From assembly GCA_902803695.1 (NCBI GenBank), contig CADCQX010000057.1, positions 1-6,502 on the forward strand: a stretch of 6,502 bases of DNA, read 5' to 3'. Shown one piece after another: positions 1-6,375 of the stretch (positions within the stretch are counted from its first letter, which is position 1; each line of letters begins with the position of its first letter). Origin of the DNA: Oscillospiraceae bacterium (GTDB lineage Bacteria > Bacillota > Clostridia > Saccharofermentanales > Saccharofermentanaceae). The position numbers and the translations under genes are program-made. Below the pieces are notes generated by a model. That model was not told the origin of the DNA. It saw only the letters and a list, made by a program, of their open reading frames with translations, and did no database searches.

Positions 1-1
1 A

Positions 2-1360
2 TACTTTGCGGAGTACGCTATCCAGGAAGTTATCAACGACCTGAGCAAACAGCGTAATATCTCCACTTCACTTGCAGCTACCCTCGTCTACAACCGAGGC
101 TATCACATCTATACGACAATGGAACCGAAGGTACAGGCCGTCCTCGATGAGACAGTAATGACGGAGAGCCTGTTCCAGAACGACCCGTCGCTGTTGATCA
201 ACCTGCCTGAGAAACCCCAGGCGGGTATAGTAGTCATCAACGTACAGACAGGCGCGATAGCGGGAATGCAGGGAGGTTACGGAGAAAAGACCGTTAACCT
301 GGGACTTAACCGAGCGGTATCGGCTCACAGATCACCTGGTTCATCCATAAAACCGCTCATTGACTACGCTCCTGCGCTGGAGCTTCAGAAGATCGCTCCG
401 GCAACTATCTATGACGACTATGAATGTCATCTTAATCCGAACAATCCGGATCAGGTATGGCCTTTGAATGCTGACAGATCTTATGCCGGAACCATGACGA
501 TACGTCAGGCAGTCGCGAGATCCAAGAATACCATCGCCGTTCAGGTATGGAACGATATCACCGGAGACACCGCTTTGTGGTTCCTGTCCAGAATGGGTAT
601 CGACAGACTGGATGACGGTGCTTATCCGGCACAGGCTATCGGTGCATTTACCGTCGGTATGACTCCTCTGGAGATGGCAGGCGCTTATAATACACTGGCA
701 GCTGAGGGAACATATACACAGCCTTATGCCTATACCAAGGTCATCGATTCGAGCAACAACGTAATCCTCGAGTGTAACCCTCCTAAGTACAGGGTTTTCT
801 CACAGGAGACAGCATTCCTTATGACTGATATGCTGGAGGACGTTATCGAATACGGTACTGCTTCAAGTAATGCTCAGCAGATACTCAACGACCAGGGAGA
901 AATTATCCCGGCTGCAGGTAAGACAGGTACGACAGATGATAACCTTGATAAGTGGTTCTGCGGTTATACCCCTTATTATTCCTGTGCTGTCTGGTACGGC
1001 TATGACAACAGATTAAGACAGACCGTCATCCCTGACGTGGACAGAAATAACGCCATCAAGATCTGGTTCAACGTAATGACTCAGATACACGGTGACTGCT
1101 CGGGTCTCGACTTCAATAAGCCTGATACCATCGTTCAGGCTACCGTATGCAGCACGGGCTACTTGGCAACCGATTACTGTAATGAGAGCGGATCGGTCTA
1201 TACGGACTACTTCGTTGACGGAAGCTATCTCCTCCCTGACGATCCGTGTCCGATACATACACCTCCGCCGACACCTACGCCTGAAGTAGAGATCGGTCCT
1301 GACGGACAGCCTGTAACTCCTGATCCGAATAATCAGGACGGAGGCCAACCGGGAGGCTAA
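2..1360 (+). CDS. Class A penicillin-binding protein (PBP1A-like), C-terminal part with transpeptidase domain; 5' end outside window
   Basis: The reading frame is open from base 2, so this is the last 452 residues of a larger protein; the ATG at 119 is internal, because the preceding codons already read as PBP1A-type linker (…GYHIYTTMEPKVQ…). Class A PBPs polymerise and cross-link peptidoglycan outside the membrane; the glycosyltransferase domain should lie upstream of the window. Transpeptidase motifs are in order: SSIK with the nucleophile serine codon at 341, SKN at 521, and KTGTT at 920. Spacing and the PGSSIKP context match the family. The tail carries the familiar Cys-containing motif (VCSTGYLATDYC, then DPCPIH) and ends in a Pro/Thr/Gly/Gln-rich, probably disordered stretch. 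Eight cysteines lie in this exported part. The gene shares a transcript with the next gene, one base after its TAA. Function is confident; which PBP paralogue (ponA/mrcA-like) is not resolved. Confidence 0.93.
   Translation, partial: YFAEYAIQEVINDLSKQRNISTSLAATLVYNRGYHIYTTMEPKVQAVLDETVMTESLFQNDPSLLINLPEKPQAGIVVINVQTGAIAGMQGGYGEKTVNLGLNRAVSAHRSPGSSIKPLIDYAPALELQKIAPATIYDDYECHLNPNNPDQVWPLNADRSYAGTMTIRQAVARSKNTIAVQVWNDITGDTALWFLSRMGIDRLDDGAYPAQAIGAFTVGMTPLEMAGAYNTLAAEGTYTQPYAYTKVIDSSNNVILECNPPKYRVFSQETAFLMTDMLEDVIEYGTASSNAQQILNDQGEIIPAAGKTGTTDDNLDKWFCGYTPYYSCAVWYGYDNRLRQTVIPDVDRNNAIKIWFNVMTQIHGDCSGLDFNKPDTIVQATVCSTGYLATDYCNESGSVYTDYFVDGSYLLPDDPCPIHTPPPTPTPEVEIGPDGQPVTPDPNNQDGGQPGG
1351..1356 (+). 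promoter_or_regulatory. Ribosome binding site of the C_GCAxxG_C_C gene, inside the PBP 3' end
   Basis: GGGAGG lies five bases before the ATG at 1362 and within the final Gly codons of the PBP gene, whose TAA ends at 1360. This supports translational coupling and fixes the start of the second gene. Confidence 0.75.
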
Positions 1361-1361
1361 T

Positions 1362-1865
1362 ATGGCATACGCCAAGATCAACAGAGAACTTATAAGAGTC
1401 GACGGCAATGGTGAGAACCGTGCCGATAAGGCTAAGCGCATGTTTTTGGAAGGCTACAACTGCTCGCAGTGTGTAGTCGTTTCCTTTTGTGACCTTTTCG
1501 GAGTCGATGAGAATATCGCATTGCGCATGTCCGCATCTTTCGGCGGCGGCATGGGAAGGATGAGAGAAGTCTGCGGAGCTTTCTCGGGCATCATCATGGT
1601 ACTGGGCCTTTTCGCGGGACAGACCGAAGGTGAAGACCAGGAAGCGAAGAAAGAAAACTACAGACTCGTCCAGGAAGCGGCAGAGCTTTTTCGAGCAGAA
1701 AACAGATCCATAATATGCCGCGAGATACTGGGACTTGAGAAGGCCGAGGGCACGTTCGTCCCTGCCCCGAGAACAGAGGAGTACTATAAAAAGCGCCCCT
1801 GTCCGGAAACGATCAGAGGTGCTGCTCAAATACTTATTGATATGCTGGAAAAGTACGCGGTTTAA
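1362..1865 (+). CDS. C_GCAxxG_C_C family putative redox-active protein
   Basis: A 167-residue soluble protein without signal peptide or membrane segment, so probably cytoplasmic. It matches the C_GCAxxG_C_C family (four conserved cysteines plus a CGAxxG motif): GYNCSQ with C34, a glycine-rich segment FGGGMGR at 60-66, CGAFSG at 71-76 with C71, C119 in a SIICRE context, and C147 in KKRPCPE. C37 and C43 are extra, giving a CxxC at 34-37. Family members are thought to be redox-active or metal-binding proteins of anaerobes, often beside transporter genes, but the reaction is not established, so none is assigned. Length is typical. It begins one base after the PBP stop, with its ribosome site in the PBP gene, so both are probably translated from one mRNA. 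Its TAA overlaps the stop of the convergent proB. Confidence 0.87.
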   Translation: MAYAKINRELIRVDGNGENRADKAKRMFLEGYNCSQCVVVSFCDLFGVDENIALRMSASFGGGMGRMREVCGAFSGIIMVLGLFAGQTEGEDQEAKKENYRLVQEAAELFRAENRSIICREILGLEKAEGTFVPAPRTEEYYKKRPCPETIRGAAQILIDMLEKYAV

Positions 1866-2692
1866 ATGACCGGAGCCTTGGACTGGAAGAATGTTCCGAT
1901 GTCCTCGCAATCCAGGATCTTACCCAATACATGAGGATCAGAACCCTCGGCAATGACACCGTTAATGCCGTGGGAAGTTACTTTCTGCATTGCAGTAAGC
2001 TTGGTGAACATTCCGCCTGTGCCGAGCTTGGAACCTGCACCAGTGGAAGACTGGAGCATCTCGTCTGTGATCTCCTCAACATAAGAGATCCTCTTGGCAT
2101 CAGGATTCTCACGCGGGTTGTCGTCAAAAAGACCGTTGATATCTGAAAGGATGATAAGAAGGTCTGCGTTTACGAGAGTCGCAACCTGTGCAGACAAAGT
2201 ATCGTTATCACCGAATGTACCGTTATGAAGGATCTCGGCTGTGGAAACGGAGTCATTCTCGTTAACTACCGGAATGATCCTCTTCTCCAGAAGAGCCTCG
2301 AATGTGTTGTTGATATTGGACTTCGTGAGATTGTCGAGAAGGTCGTCCTTTGTAAGAAGGATCTGACCGCAGGCATATGAATACTCGGCAAAGCTTCTCA
2401 TGTATGCATTCATGAGCTCGCACTGACCTACTGAAGCAATAGCCTGCTTCTCACGGATGGATGTGGGCTTTTCGGGGAGATTGAGGCATCCTATACCAAC
2501 ACCGATCGCGCCTGATGTTACGAGTACAACTTCCTTACCCGCATTCATAAGGTCAGCGATGGCACGGCAGAGCCTGTCAATATTGCCGTGGTTCATACGG
2601 CCGTTTTCATAAGTGATCGTAGAAGTACCGACTTTAACTACGATACGCTTGGCAAAATTGATCTCCATACGGGAGCCGCCATCATTACCCAT
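1862..2692 (-). CDS. proB: Glutamate 5-kinase, short form without PUA domain
   Basis: A 276-residue cytoplasmic enzyme of the amino acid kinase family that phosphorylates glutamate with ATP to glutamate 5-phosphate, the first step of proline synthesis. Visible motifs are VVKVGTST with K20 (phosphate binding), VTSGAIG at 58-64, NENDSVS at 144-150 and FGDNDTLSA at 160-168 (glutamate and feedback site region), SDINGLFD at 183-190, and GTGGMFTK at 224-231, with K231 matching the family's ATP-site lysine. The protein stops right after the kinase domain, so the C-terminal PUA domain found in the Escherichia coli enzyme is absent. The ATG at 2692 is chosen over an internal ATG at 2668 because only the former has a Shine-Dalgarno sequence. 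It has its own promoter and no adjacent proA; downstream it meets a convergent gene, so here it is monocistronic. Its reductase partner must be encoded elsewhere. Confidence 0.96.
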   Translation of the reverse strand: MGNDGGSRMEINFAKRIVVKVGTSTITYENGRMNHGNIDRLCRAIADLMNAGKEVVLVTSGAIGVGIGCLNLPEKPTSIREKQAIASVGQCELMNAYMRSFAEYSYACGQILLTKDDLLDNLTKSNINNTFEALLEKRIIPVVNENDSVSTAEILHNGTFGDNDTLSAQVATLVNADLLIILSDINGLFDDNPRENPDAKRISYVEEITDEMLQSSTGAGSKLGTGGMFTKLTAMQKVTSHGINGVIAEGSDPHVLGKILDCEDIGTFFQSKAPVI

Positions 2693-2698
2693 GCTTTT

Positions 2699-2704
2699 CT
2701 CCTT
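2699..2704 (-). promoter_or_regulatory. Ribosome binding site of proB
   Basis: On the minus strand AAGGAG stands six bases before the ATG at 2692. The competing ATG at 2668 (protein starting MEINFAKR) has no purine-rich sequence before it, so this site decides the start. Confidence 0.8.
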
Positions 2705-2725
2705 TTTCGAAAATAGTCCTTTATG

Positions 2726-2753
2726 AATATACTCTAAATGGCGGAAAAATCAA
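2726..2753 (-). promoter_or_regulatory. Candidate sigma-A promoter of proB
   Basis: On the minus strand a -35-like TTGATT (2753-2748) is followed after 16 bases by a -10-like TATATT (2731-2726). Transcription would start near 2719, giving a leader of about 27 bases, too short for a riboswitch or T-box. The site lies downstream of the histidine kinase terminator, fitting an independent unit. Confidence 0.55.
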
Positions 2754-2765
2754 CTTGTTTATTTG

Positions 2766-2811
2766 CACAAGACAAAACCGCCTGAGACGGGGGATCGTCT
2801 CAGATCGGTCT
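2766..2811 (-). terminator. Intrinsic terminator of the response regulator/kinase operon
   Basis: A perfect 8-bp inverted repeat (CTGAGACG 2782-2789, CGTCTCAG 2796-2803) encloses a six-base loop. It is extended by ACCG/CGGT pairing across a small internal loop. Read on the minus strand the hairpin starts about 25 bases after the kinase stop and runs into TTTTGTCTTGT, a U-rich tail, so it should end transcription coming from the kinase gene. Confidence 0.75.
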
Positions 2812-2833
2812 TGCAGTGGTGAATAGGAGTAAA

Positions 2834-4753
2834 TTATATTTTCGGAAAGGTCAGAGTTGCCTTAAAAAGGTCTCCGTCCGTGCTGAGTCGTAGCGTTCCC
2901 TTCTGAAGTTCCGCGAGGTTACCCGCGATGGATAATCCGAGGCCGCTGCCTTCGGTGTTTCTCGAGGAATCGCCTCTGGTGAATCTTTCCATTAGTTCTT
3001 CTTCGGACATGTTGAGCTGCTCTTTTGAGGTGTTCTTGAAAACAAACACCGCATCATTGCCGTTATCCTGAAGATCAACATAAACTCTGGTTCCCGGAAG
3101 CGAATACTTACAGGCATTATTCAGAAGATTATCGAAAACTCTCTGCATCCTTCTTCCGTCCGCCATGATCCTTATGGATTCCTCAGGAACGGAAGTTACG
3201 AGTGTCAGGTTCGCTTTGTTGAACTTCTCTTCAAATTCGCCTGCACACTGTGTCACAAAAACCTGCGCATCACACGGCTGAAGGTCGACTTCGAGATTTC
3301 CGGTGGAAGCCTTCGATGCCTCAACGAGATCTTCCAAAAGCGTCTTGAGTCTTACCGACTGTCTTACCAAAACTTCAGAATATTCTTTTCCCTTCTCACT
3401 TGTCGTCTCCTCTTTGGAAATGAGATCGGCATAATTGATAATAGATGTCAGAGGAGTCTTGATGTCGTGAGAAACGTTCGTAATAAGTTCGGTCTTCATC
3501 CTCTCGCTTTTTACCTTCTCGGCAACTGCGATCTTCTGTGCTTCAGCGATATTATTCAGATCTTCCGCATGCTTTCTGATCTCCGGAAGCATCCACTTTG
3601 TATCGATCACATGATCGAAGTTTCCTGCTGCCAGTTCCTTAGCGCCCTTCCTGAGCTTATTGACCTGAAGAACAACAACGATGATAGCCGGAATAACGAT
3701 CAGAGCTGTCATGAAGAAAAGGAATACATTCGCTCTTCTGTCATGGACACCTATCATCACAAACCAGAAGCACATCATTACGAAAAGAGCGATGAGAACT
3801 TTATAGAGGATCCCCATGTTCTTAAGAACTGCATAGATGCCTTTTCCGATAAGTTTCAGGATCTTCCAGCAGAGCATGATAGCCTTGTAAGTCAGGGTGT
3901 TTTTGATAAGGGTATGAGTCTTTATCCTTACGGCTGTACTCATGCACAGTAACGGGAAGAACAGATACATTATTCCCAGAAGCGTCACCACGATCTCTTC
4001 ATCTCCGTTGAAGCTTGAGGCTCCGATCAGCATGACAAACACAAACGGAACCAGCAACAGTTCATACGGAACCTTATGGAAGTACCACGGTACGATCTCT
4101 TCTTTCTTAGGCCGTCTTCCGGATACGCACATGAGAGCGACAAAGGAAACGATCATAAGAACGAATGATGCTATTCCGATAAAGTAGATCCCGTACTTCA
4201 ATGTATAGAGGGTGTGATGGAACGTCAGAAACAGCTTGAAATCATCAATATACTTAAGTTCCGGATCAAGACCGCCTTCGAGGATATAGAGTTCCTGCTT
4301 ATCGTTGAGCTTTACCAGGTCCTCATAAACCTTGCTGCTGCTCGAATGGCTGGTAACATCGTATCTGGTACCCTCCGTAATAGTAACATCTTCTCTCGGA
4401 AGAACGGTAATATACTCTTTATATGTATATTCCGCCGGTTCATGATGGGACGTTAAGATAACATTTCCATTCTTATCCGAGATCCTGAAAAGGAAGTTGC
4501 CATCGTCATTTACCATTACATTATCGACTTTACCGGTAGTAAAGTTAAAGTTGTTATAGAACTGCATTTCCAGGTGGTTACTGGCATATCTTTCCAGTTC
4601 GGTCTTTCTAAGATCTTCTTCGCTTGACTTGTAGTAATCACTGAAGATCATATAACCTGCACTGCAGATCGACGCCAGAAACATCAGTGTCGACAGGATC
4701 ACGGCAGTATATAGGATTCCTTTTCCTACAAATGTCCTAAAAAAGTTTTTCAT
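2834..4753 (-). CDS. Multi-pass membrane sensor histidine kinase
   Basis: A 639-residue sensor kinase that autophosphorylates and passes the phosphate to the regulator encoded just upstream. Order: TM helix at about 13-38; an extracytoplasmic region of about 145 residues (40-183); a cluster of hydrophobic helices at about 184-210, 230-247, 252-275, 317-335 and 341-363; a HAMP-like linker with coiled coil (364-420); the HisKA H-box NVSHDIKTPLTS with phosphoacceptor H429; N-box DNLLNNACKYS at 541-551; and G2 box GSGLGLS at 602-608. No DxGxG G1 box is visible; FKNTSKE occupies that place. The start is the ATG at 4753, one base after the regulator's TGA and seven bases after AAGGGA. A TTG at 4795 would extend the frame by 14 residues into the regulator gene, but that segment is hydrophilic and has no better ribosome site. 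The signal is unknown; the organisation resembles VanS-like and other envelope-stress kinases only broadly. Confidence 0.92.
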   Translation of the reverse strand: MKNFFRTFVGKGILYTAVILSTLMFLASICSAGYMIFSDYYKSSEEDLRKTELERYASNHLEMQFYNNFNFTTGKVDNVMVNDDGNFLFRISDKNGNVILTSHHEPAEYTYKEYITVLPREDVTITEGTRYDVTSHSSSSKVYEDLVKLNDKQELYILEGGLDPELKYIDDFKLFLTFHHTLYTLKYGIYFIGIASFVLMIVSFVALMCVSGRRPKKEEIVPWYFHKVPYELLLVPFVFVMLIGASSFNGDEEIVVTLLGIMYLFFPLLCMSTAVRIKTHTLIKNTLTYKAIMLCWKILKLIGKGIYAVLKNMGILYKVLIALFVMMCFWFVMIGVHDRRANVFLFFMTALIVIPAIIVVVLQVNKLRKGAKELAAGNFDHVIDTKWMLPEIRKHAEDLNNIAEAQKIAVAEKVKSERMKTELITNVSHDIKTPLTSIINYADLISKEETTSEKGKEYSEVLVRQSVRLKTLLEDLVEASKASTGNLEVDLQPCDAQVFVTQCAGEFEEKFNKANLTLVTSVPEESIRIMADGRRMQRVFDNLLNNACKYSLPGTRVYVDLQDNGNDAVFVFKNTSKEQLNMSEEELMERFTRGDSSRNTEGSGLGLSIAGNLAELQKGTLRLSTDGDLFKATLTFPKI

Positions 4754-4754
4754 T

Positions 4755-5450
4755 TCACTTTCCCTTCTGGATCTTATATCCCTGTCCGAAAACAACCTTT
4801 ATGTATCTCGGCTCTGCGGGATTGATCTCAGTCTTTTCTCTCAGATGTCTTATATGTACCGCGACGGTATTGTCCGTTCCTATCGGATCTTCATTCCAGA
4901 CCTTGCTGTAGATCTCTTTCGGCGAAAACACTCTGTTCGGGTTCTCCATCAGGAGCTTCAGTATCTCAAACTCTTTCTTTGTCAGAGATATCTGCTCGCC
5001 GTCCAAGGTCACGGTCTTTGAACTGTCGTCAAGTTCCAGACCTCCTATCGTAAGCACTACCGAAGTCTTCGTGGCGCCGGCGCCGAGACTCAGGTATCTG
5101 CGAAGCTGCGATCTTACTCTGGCACAAACCTCGAGCGGGCTGAATGGTTTTGTTATATAGTCATCCGCTCCGACGTTTAAACCCAGTACTTTATCCGCAT
5201 CTTCGCTCTTTGCAGTAAGAAGGATTATCGGTACGTTGCTCGTTTCCCTTATATGCGACATCGCTTCTATTCCGTCCATCACCGGCATCATGATATCCAG
5301 CAGGACCAGATGTATTTCCTCATTTCTAACGATATCAACGGCTTCCTTTCCGTTGTGTGCCTCGAAAAGCACATAATCAGGATCGTTAAGATATATTTTC
5401 AGCGCGTTAACTATGTCCCTTTCGTCGTCGCATATAAGAATGTTTGCCAT
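4755..5450 (-). CDS. OmpR/PhoB-family response regulator transcription factor
   Basis: A 231-residue cytoplasmic DNA-binding regulator, the natural partner of the kinase encoded one base downstream. The receiver domain (about 3-115) has the acidic pair D8/D9, phosphoacceptor D52 in LLDIMMPVMDG, switch threonine T79 in LLTA, and K101 in the TKPF motif. The C-terminal winged-helix domain (about 133-229) shows LTKKEFEILKLLMENP, the recognition-helix region NTVAVHIRHLREK, and the wing YIKVVFGQGYK. Length and domain layout are standard for OmpR/PhoB proteins; the sequence looks VanR-like, but that similarity is broad and gives no target. A very strong ribosome site precedes the ATG. Repeated TTAAG/TGAAG half-sites just upstream of the gene suggest autoregulation (inference). 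It is the first gene of a two-gene operon closed by the hairpin near 2766-2811. Confidence 0.95.
   Translation of the reverse strand: MANILICDDERDIVNALKIYLNDPDYVLFEAHNGKEAVDIVRNEEIHLVLLDIMMPVMDGIEAMSHIRETSNVPIILLTAKSEDADKVLGLNVGADDYITKPFSPLEVCARVRSQLRRYLSLGAGATKTSVVLTIGGLELDDSSKTVTLDGEQISLTKKEFEILKLLMENPNRVFSPKEIYSKVWNEDPIGTDNTVAVHIRHLREKTEINPAEPRYIKVVFGQGYKIQKGK
4761..4766 (-). promoter_or_regulatory. Ribosome binding site of the histidine kinase gene
   Basis: AAGGGA on the minus strand sits seven bases before the ATG at 4753 and inside the last codons of the response regulator gene. It supports the 639-residue kinase start and translational coupling of the two genes. Confidence 0.65.
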
Positions 5451-5457
5451 GGCTTCT

Positions 5458-5464
5458 CCTCCTT
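5458..5464 (-). promoter_or_regulatory. Ribosome binding site of the response regulator gene
   Basis: On the minus strand AAGGAGG, close to the ideal anti-16S match, lies seven bases before the ATG at 5450. Confidence 0.8.
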
Positions 5465-5474
5465 ATGTACCTCT

Positions 5475-5503
5475 ATTCTACCCATACCCTGATTAAGATG
5501 ATA
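5475..5503 (-). promoter_or_regulatory. Probable promoter region of the response regulator/kinase operon
   Basis: The operon must start between the terminator ending at 5549 and the ribosome site at 5464. Two -10-like hexamers are seen on the minus strand: TATCAT (5503-5498) and TAGAAT (5480-5475). Neither has a good TTGACA-like -35 at 16-18 bases. For TATCAT the -35 position falls on the repeat at 5516-5526, as at activator-dependent PhoB-class promoters. Which one is used cannot be decided from sequence. Confidence 0.35.
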
Positions 5504-5537
5504 GAAGCAAAGTCCTTAAGATTTTATGAAGTTTTGA
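5493..5537. promoter_or_regulatory. Candidate operator: direct repeats of an 11-base TTAAGATTTTA-like motif
   Basis: Plus-strand copies are TTAAGATTTTA (5516-5526) and, directly adjoining, TGAAGTTTTGA (5527-5537), identical at 8 of 11 positions; a third copy, TTAAGATGATA (5493-5503), matches the first at 9 of 11. Two head-to-tail half-sites with an 11-base period are the arrangement OmpR/PhoB proteins bind. The position, directly upstream of the regulator gene, suggests self-regulation. The third copy is offset by 23 bases, not an exact multiple of 11. The region is AT-rich, so chance similarity is possible. Confidence 0.4.
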
Positions 5538-5548
5538 GTATTTACATT

Positions 5549-5572
5549 AAAAAGGCTGCCGTAGCAGCCCTT
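5549..5572 (-). terminator. Intrinsic terminator of the DUF3592-like gene
   Basis: On the minus strand GGCTGC, loop TACG, GCAGCC (plus-strand arms 5554-5559 and 5564-5569) is followed by TTTTT. The hairpin begins right after the TGA of the membrane protein gene (5574-5576), and separates it from the two-component operon. Confidence 0.85.
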
Positions 5573-5573
5573 G

Positions 5574-6269
5574 TCATTGTATGAATAATATCGCGATCAG
5601 CGTTCCTATTATTCCGACCCCCGTGAATCCCAATCCGATAAAAAGGAACAGTTTAGCGGATACATCGAACGGTTTGCTCTCATAATAATCATCGAAAGTT
5701 ACCGAGTTAATATGAAGCGTCCTCTTCTCTCCCACTTCAGGAGCACCTTTTTTCACACTTGTATAAAAACCTCTCTGGATCCTCTTCGTCTCTCCGTCAT
5801 GGGTAAACTCCCAGACCGGAGAGTACATCGACCTGTTATCTTCGGCATCAAACTTTTCCATAAGTTCCACACATACTGCCTCGACTACCAGATTGCACTG
5901 TTTCTTTCTGGAACAGACAAGGTCCAGGCTTGCAGTCATAAGCGTAACTCCGATAAATACGACTGTCAGAAGTATAAGTGCCCATATATGATCATTGATC
6001 AATTCACTAATATCATAAGGTCCGATTCCCCATAGAAGGCTTGTGACCATCAGATAACAGCCCGTCACTGCCATAGCTATCAACGAGAACTTAAGTTTAT
6101 TCTCATTCTTGTTCCTGTCTGCGATAAGAAACATGATCGAATAGACGATAAAGCTGAGGCCGACCGCTGCAATGAAAGCCCAATACTCTTCAGCGAGCCA
6201 TGAATAAAAAAATGCAACTACCGCTATGACCGACAGGACCGCTGAAACGATCGATTTCTTATCCTTCAT
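5574..6269 (-). CDS. Hypothetical membrane protein with DUF3592-like domain
   Basis: A 231-residue protein of unknown function. Hydrophobic segments lie at about 6-22, 28-50, 61-80, 95-115 and 206-230, so five membrane helices are predicted. A soluble region at about 124-200 sits before the last helix and resembles DUF3592: a VEAVCVEL strand, then MYSPVWEFTHDGE, then a VGEKRTLHIN strand and DDYYESKP. This similarity is judged by eye. The start is the ATG at 6269, seven bases after GGAGGG; a TTG at 6299 in the same frame would add ten hydrophilic residues, has no ribosome site, and would overlap the -10 hexamer. It is a single-gene unit with its own promoter behind the tuf terminator and its own terminator at the 3' end. 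No function is assigned. Confidence 0.8.
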   Translation of the reverse strand: MKDKKSIVSAVLSVIAVVAFFYSWLAEEYWAFIAAVGLSFIVYSIMFLIADRNKNENKLKFSLIAMAVTGCYLMVTSLLWGIGPYDISELINDHIWALILLTVVFIGVTLMTASLDLVCSRKKQCNLVVEAVCVELMEKFDAEDNRSMYSPVWEFTHDGETKRIQRGFYTSVKKGAPEVGEKRTLHINSVTFDDYYESKPFDVSAKLFLFIGLGFTGVGIIGTLIAILFIQ

Positions 6270-6276
6270 GTCTTTA

Positions 6277-6282
6277 CCCTCC
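6277..6282 (-). promoter_or_regulatory. Ribosome binding site of the DUF3592-like gene
   Basis: GGAGGG on the minus strand lies seven bases before the ATG at 6269. It selects this start over the upstream in-frame TTG at 6299. Confidence 0.7.
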
Positions 6283-6298
6283 GTTCGTACTAATTCCA

Positions 6299-6304
6299 AT
6301 TATA
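6299..6304 (-). promoter_or_regulatory. Candidate -10 element of the DUF3592-like gene
   Basis: A consensus TATAAT occurs on the minus strand 29 bases before the ATG, predicting a leader of about 23 bases. No good -35 is present: the position 17 bases upstream is the T-run and arm of the tuf terminator. The promoter would therefore abut or overlap the terminator, and is probably weak or activator-dependent. Confidence 0.45.
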
Positions 6305-6317
6305 TCTTTTTTCGCGC

Positions 6318-6347
6318 AAAAAAAGAGGTTGTCCGAAGACAACCTCT
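6318..6347 (-). terminator. Intrinsic terminator of tuf
   Basis: A perfect 10-bp stem (plus-strand arms 6324-6333 and 6338-6347) with a TTCG loop on the minus strand is followed by TTTTTT and then GCGCG. It begins 28 bases after the tuf stop codon. This is a textbook strong terminator, fitting a highly transcribed gene. Confidence 0.92.
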
Positions 6348-6375
6348 GTTAATTTCATTCAATAATCAGTAAAGA

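Noticed and set aside
1013..1441. 142-codon open frame on the minus strand opposite the PBP
   Set aside because: Arg/Ser-rich translation typical of the reverse of a coding strand; the PBP frame has clear motifs.
1720..1800. Inverted repeat GGGCA/TGCCC within the C_GCAxxG_C_C gene as a terminator for proB read-through
   Set aside because: The stem is only 5 bp with a 10-base loop, and no U-tract follows in either direction.
1275..1910. 211-codon open frame on the minus strand
   Set aside because: It lies opposite the well-identified C_GCAxxG_C_C gene and the PBP tail, and its translation has no recognisable domain.
2693..2833. Riboswitch or T-box leader for proB (proline control)
   Set aside because: The gap is 141 bases and the likely leader only about 27; the hairpin at 2782-2803 lies upstream of the proB promoter and fits the kinase terminator.
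3467..3952. 161-codon open frame on the plus strand
   Set aside because: It is fully antisense to the histidine kinase gene, rich in His, Cys and Asn without any domain, and lacks a ribosome site; a shadow of the real gene.
5712..6035. 107-codon open frame on the plus strand
   Set aside because: It is antisense to the membrane protein gene, and its translation is of low complexity with no family features.
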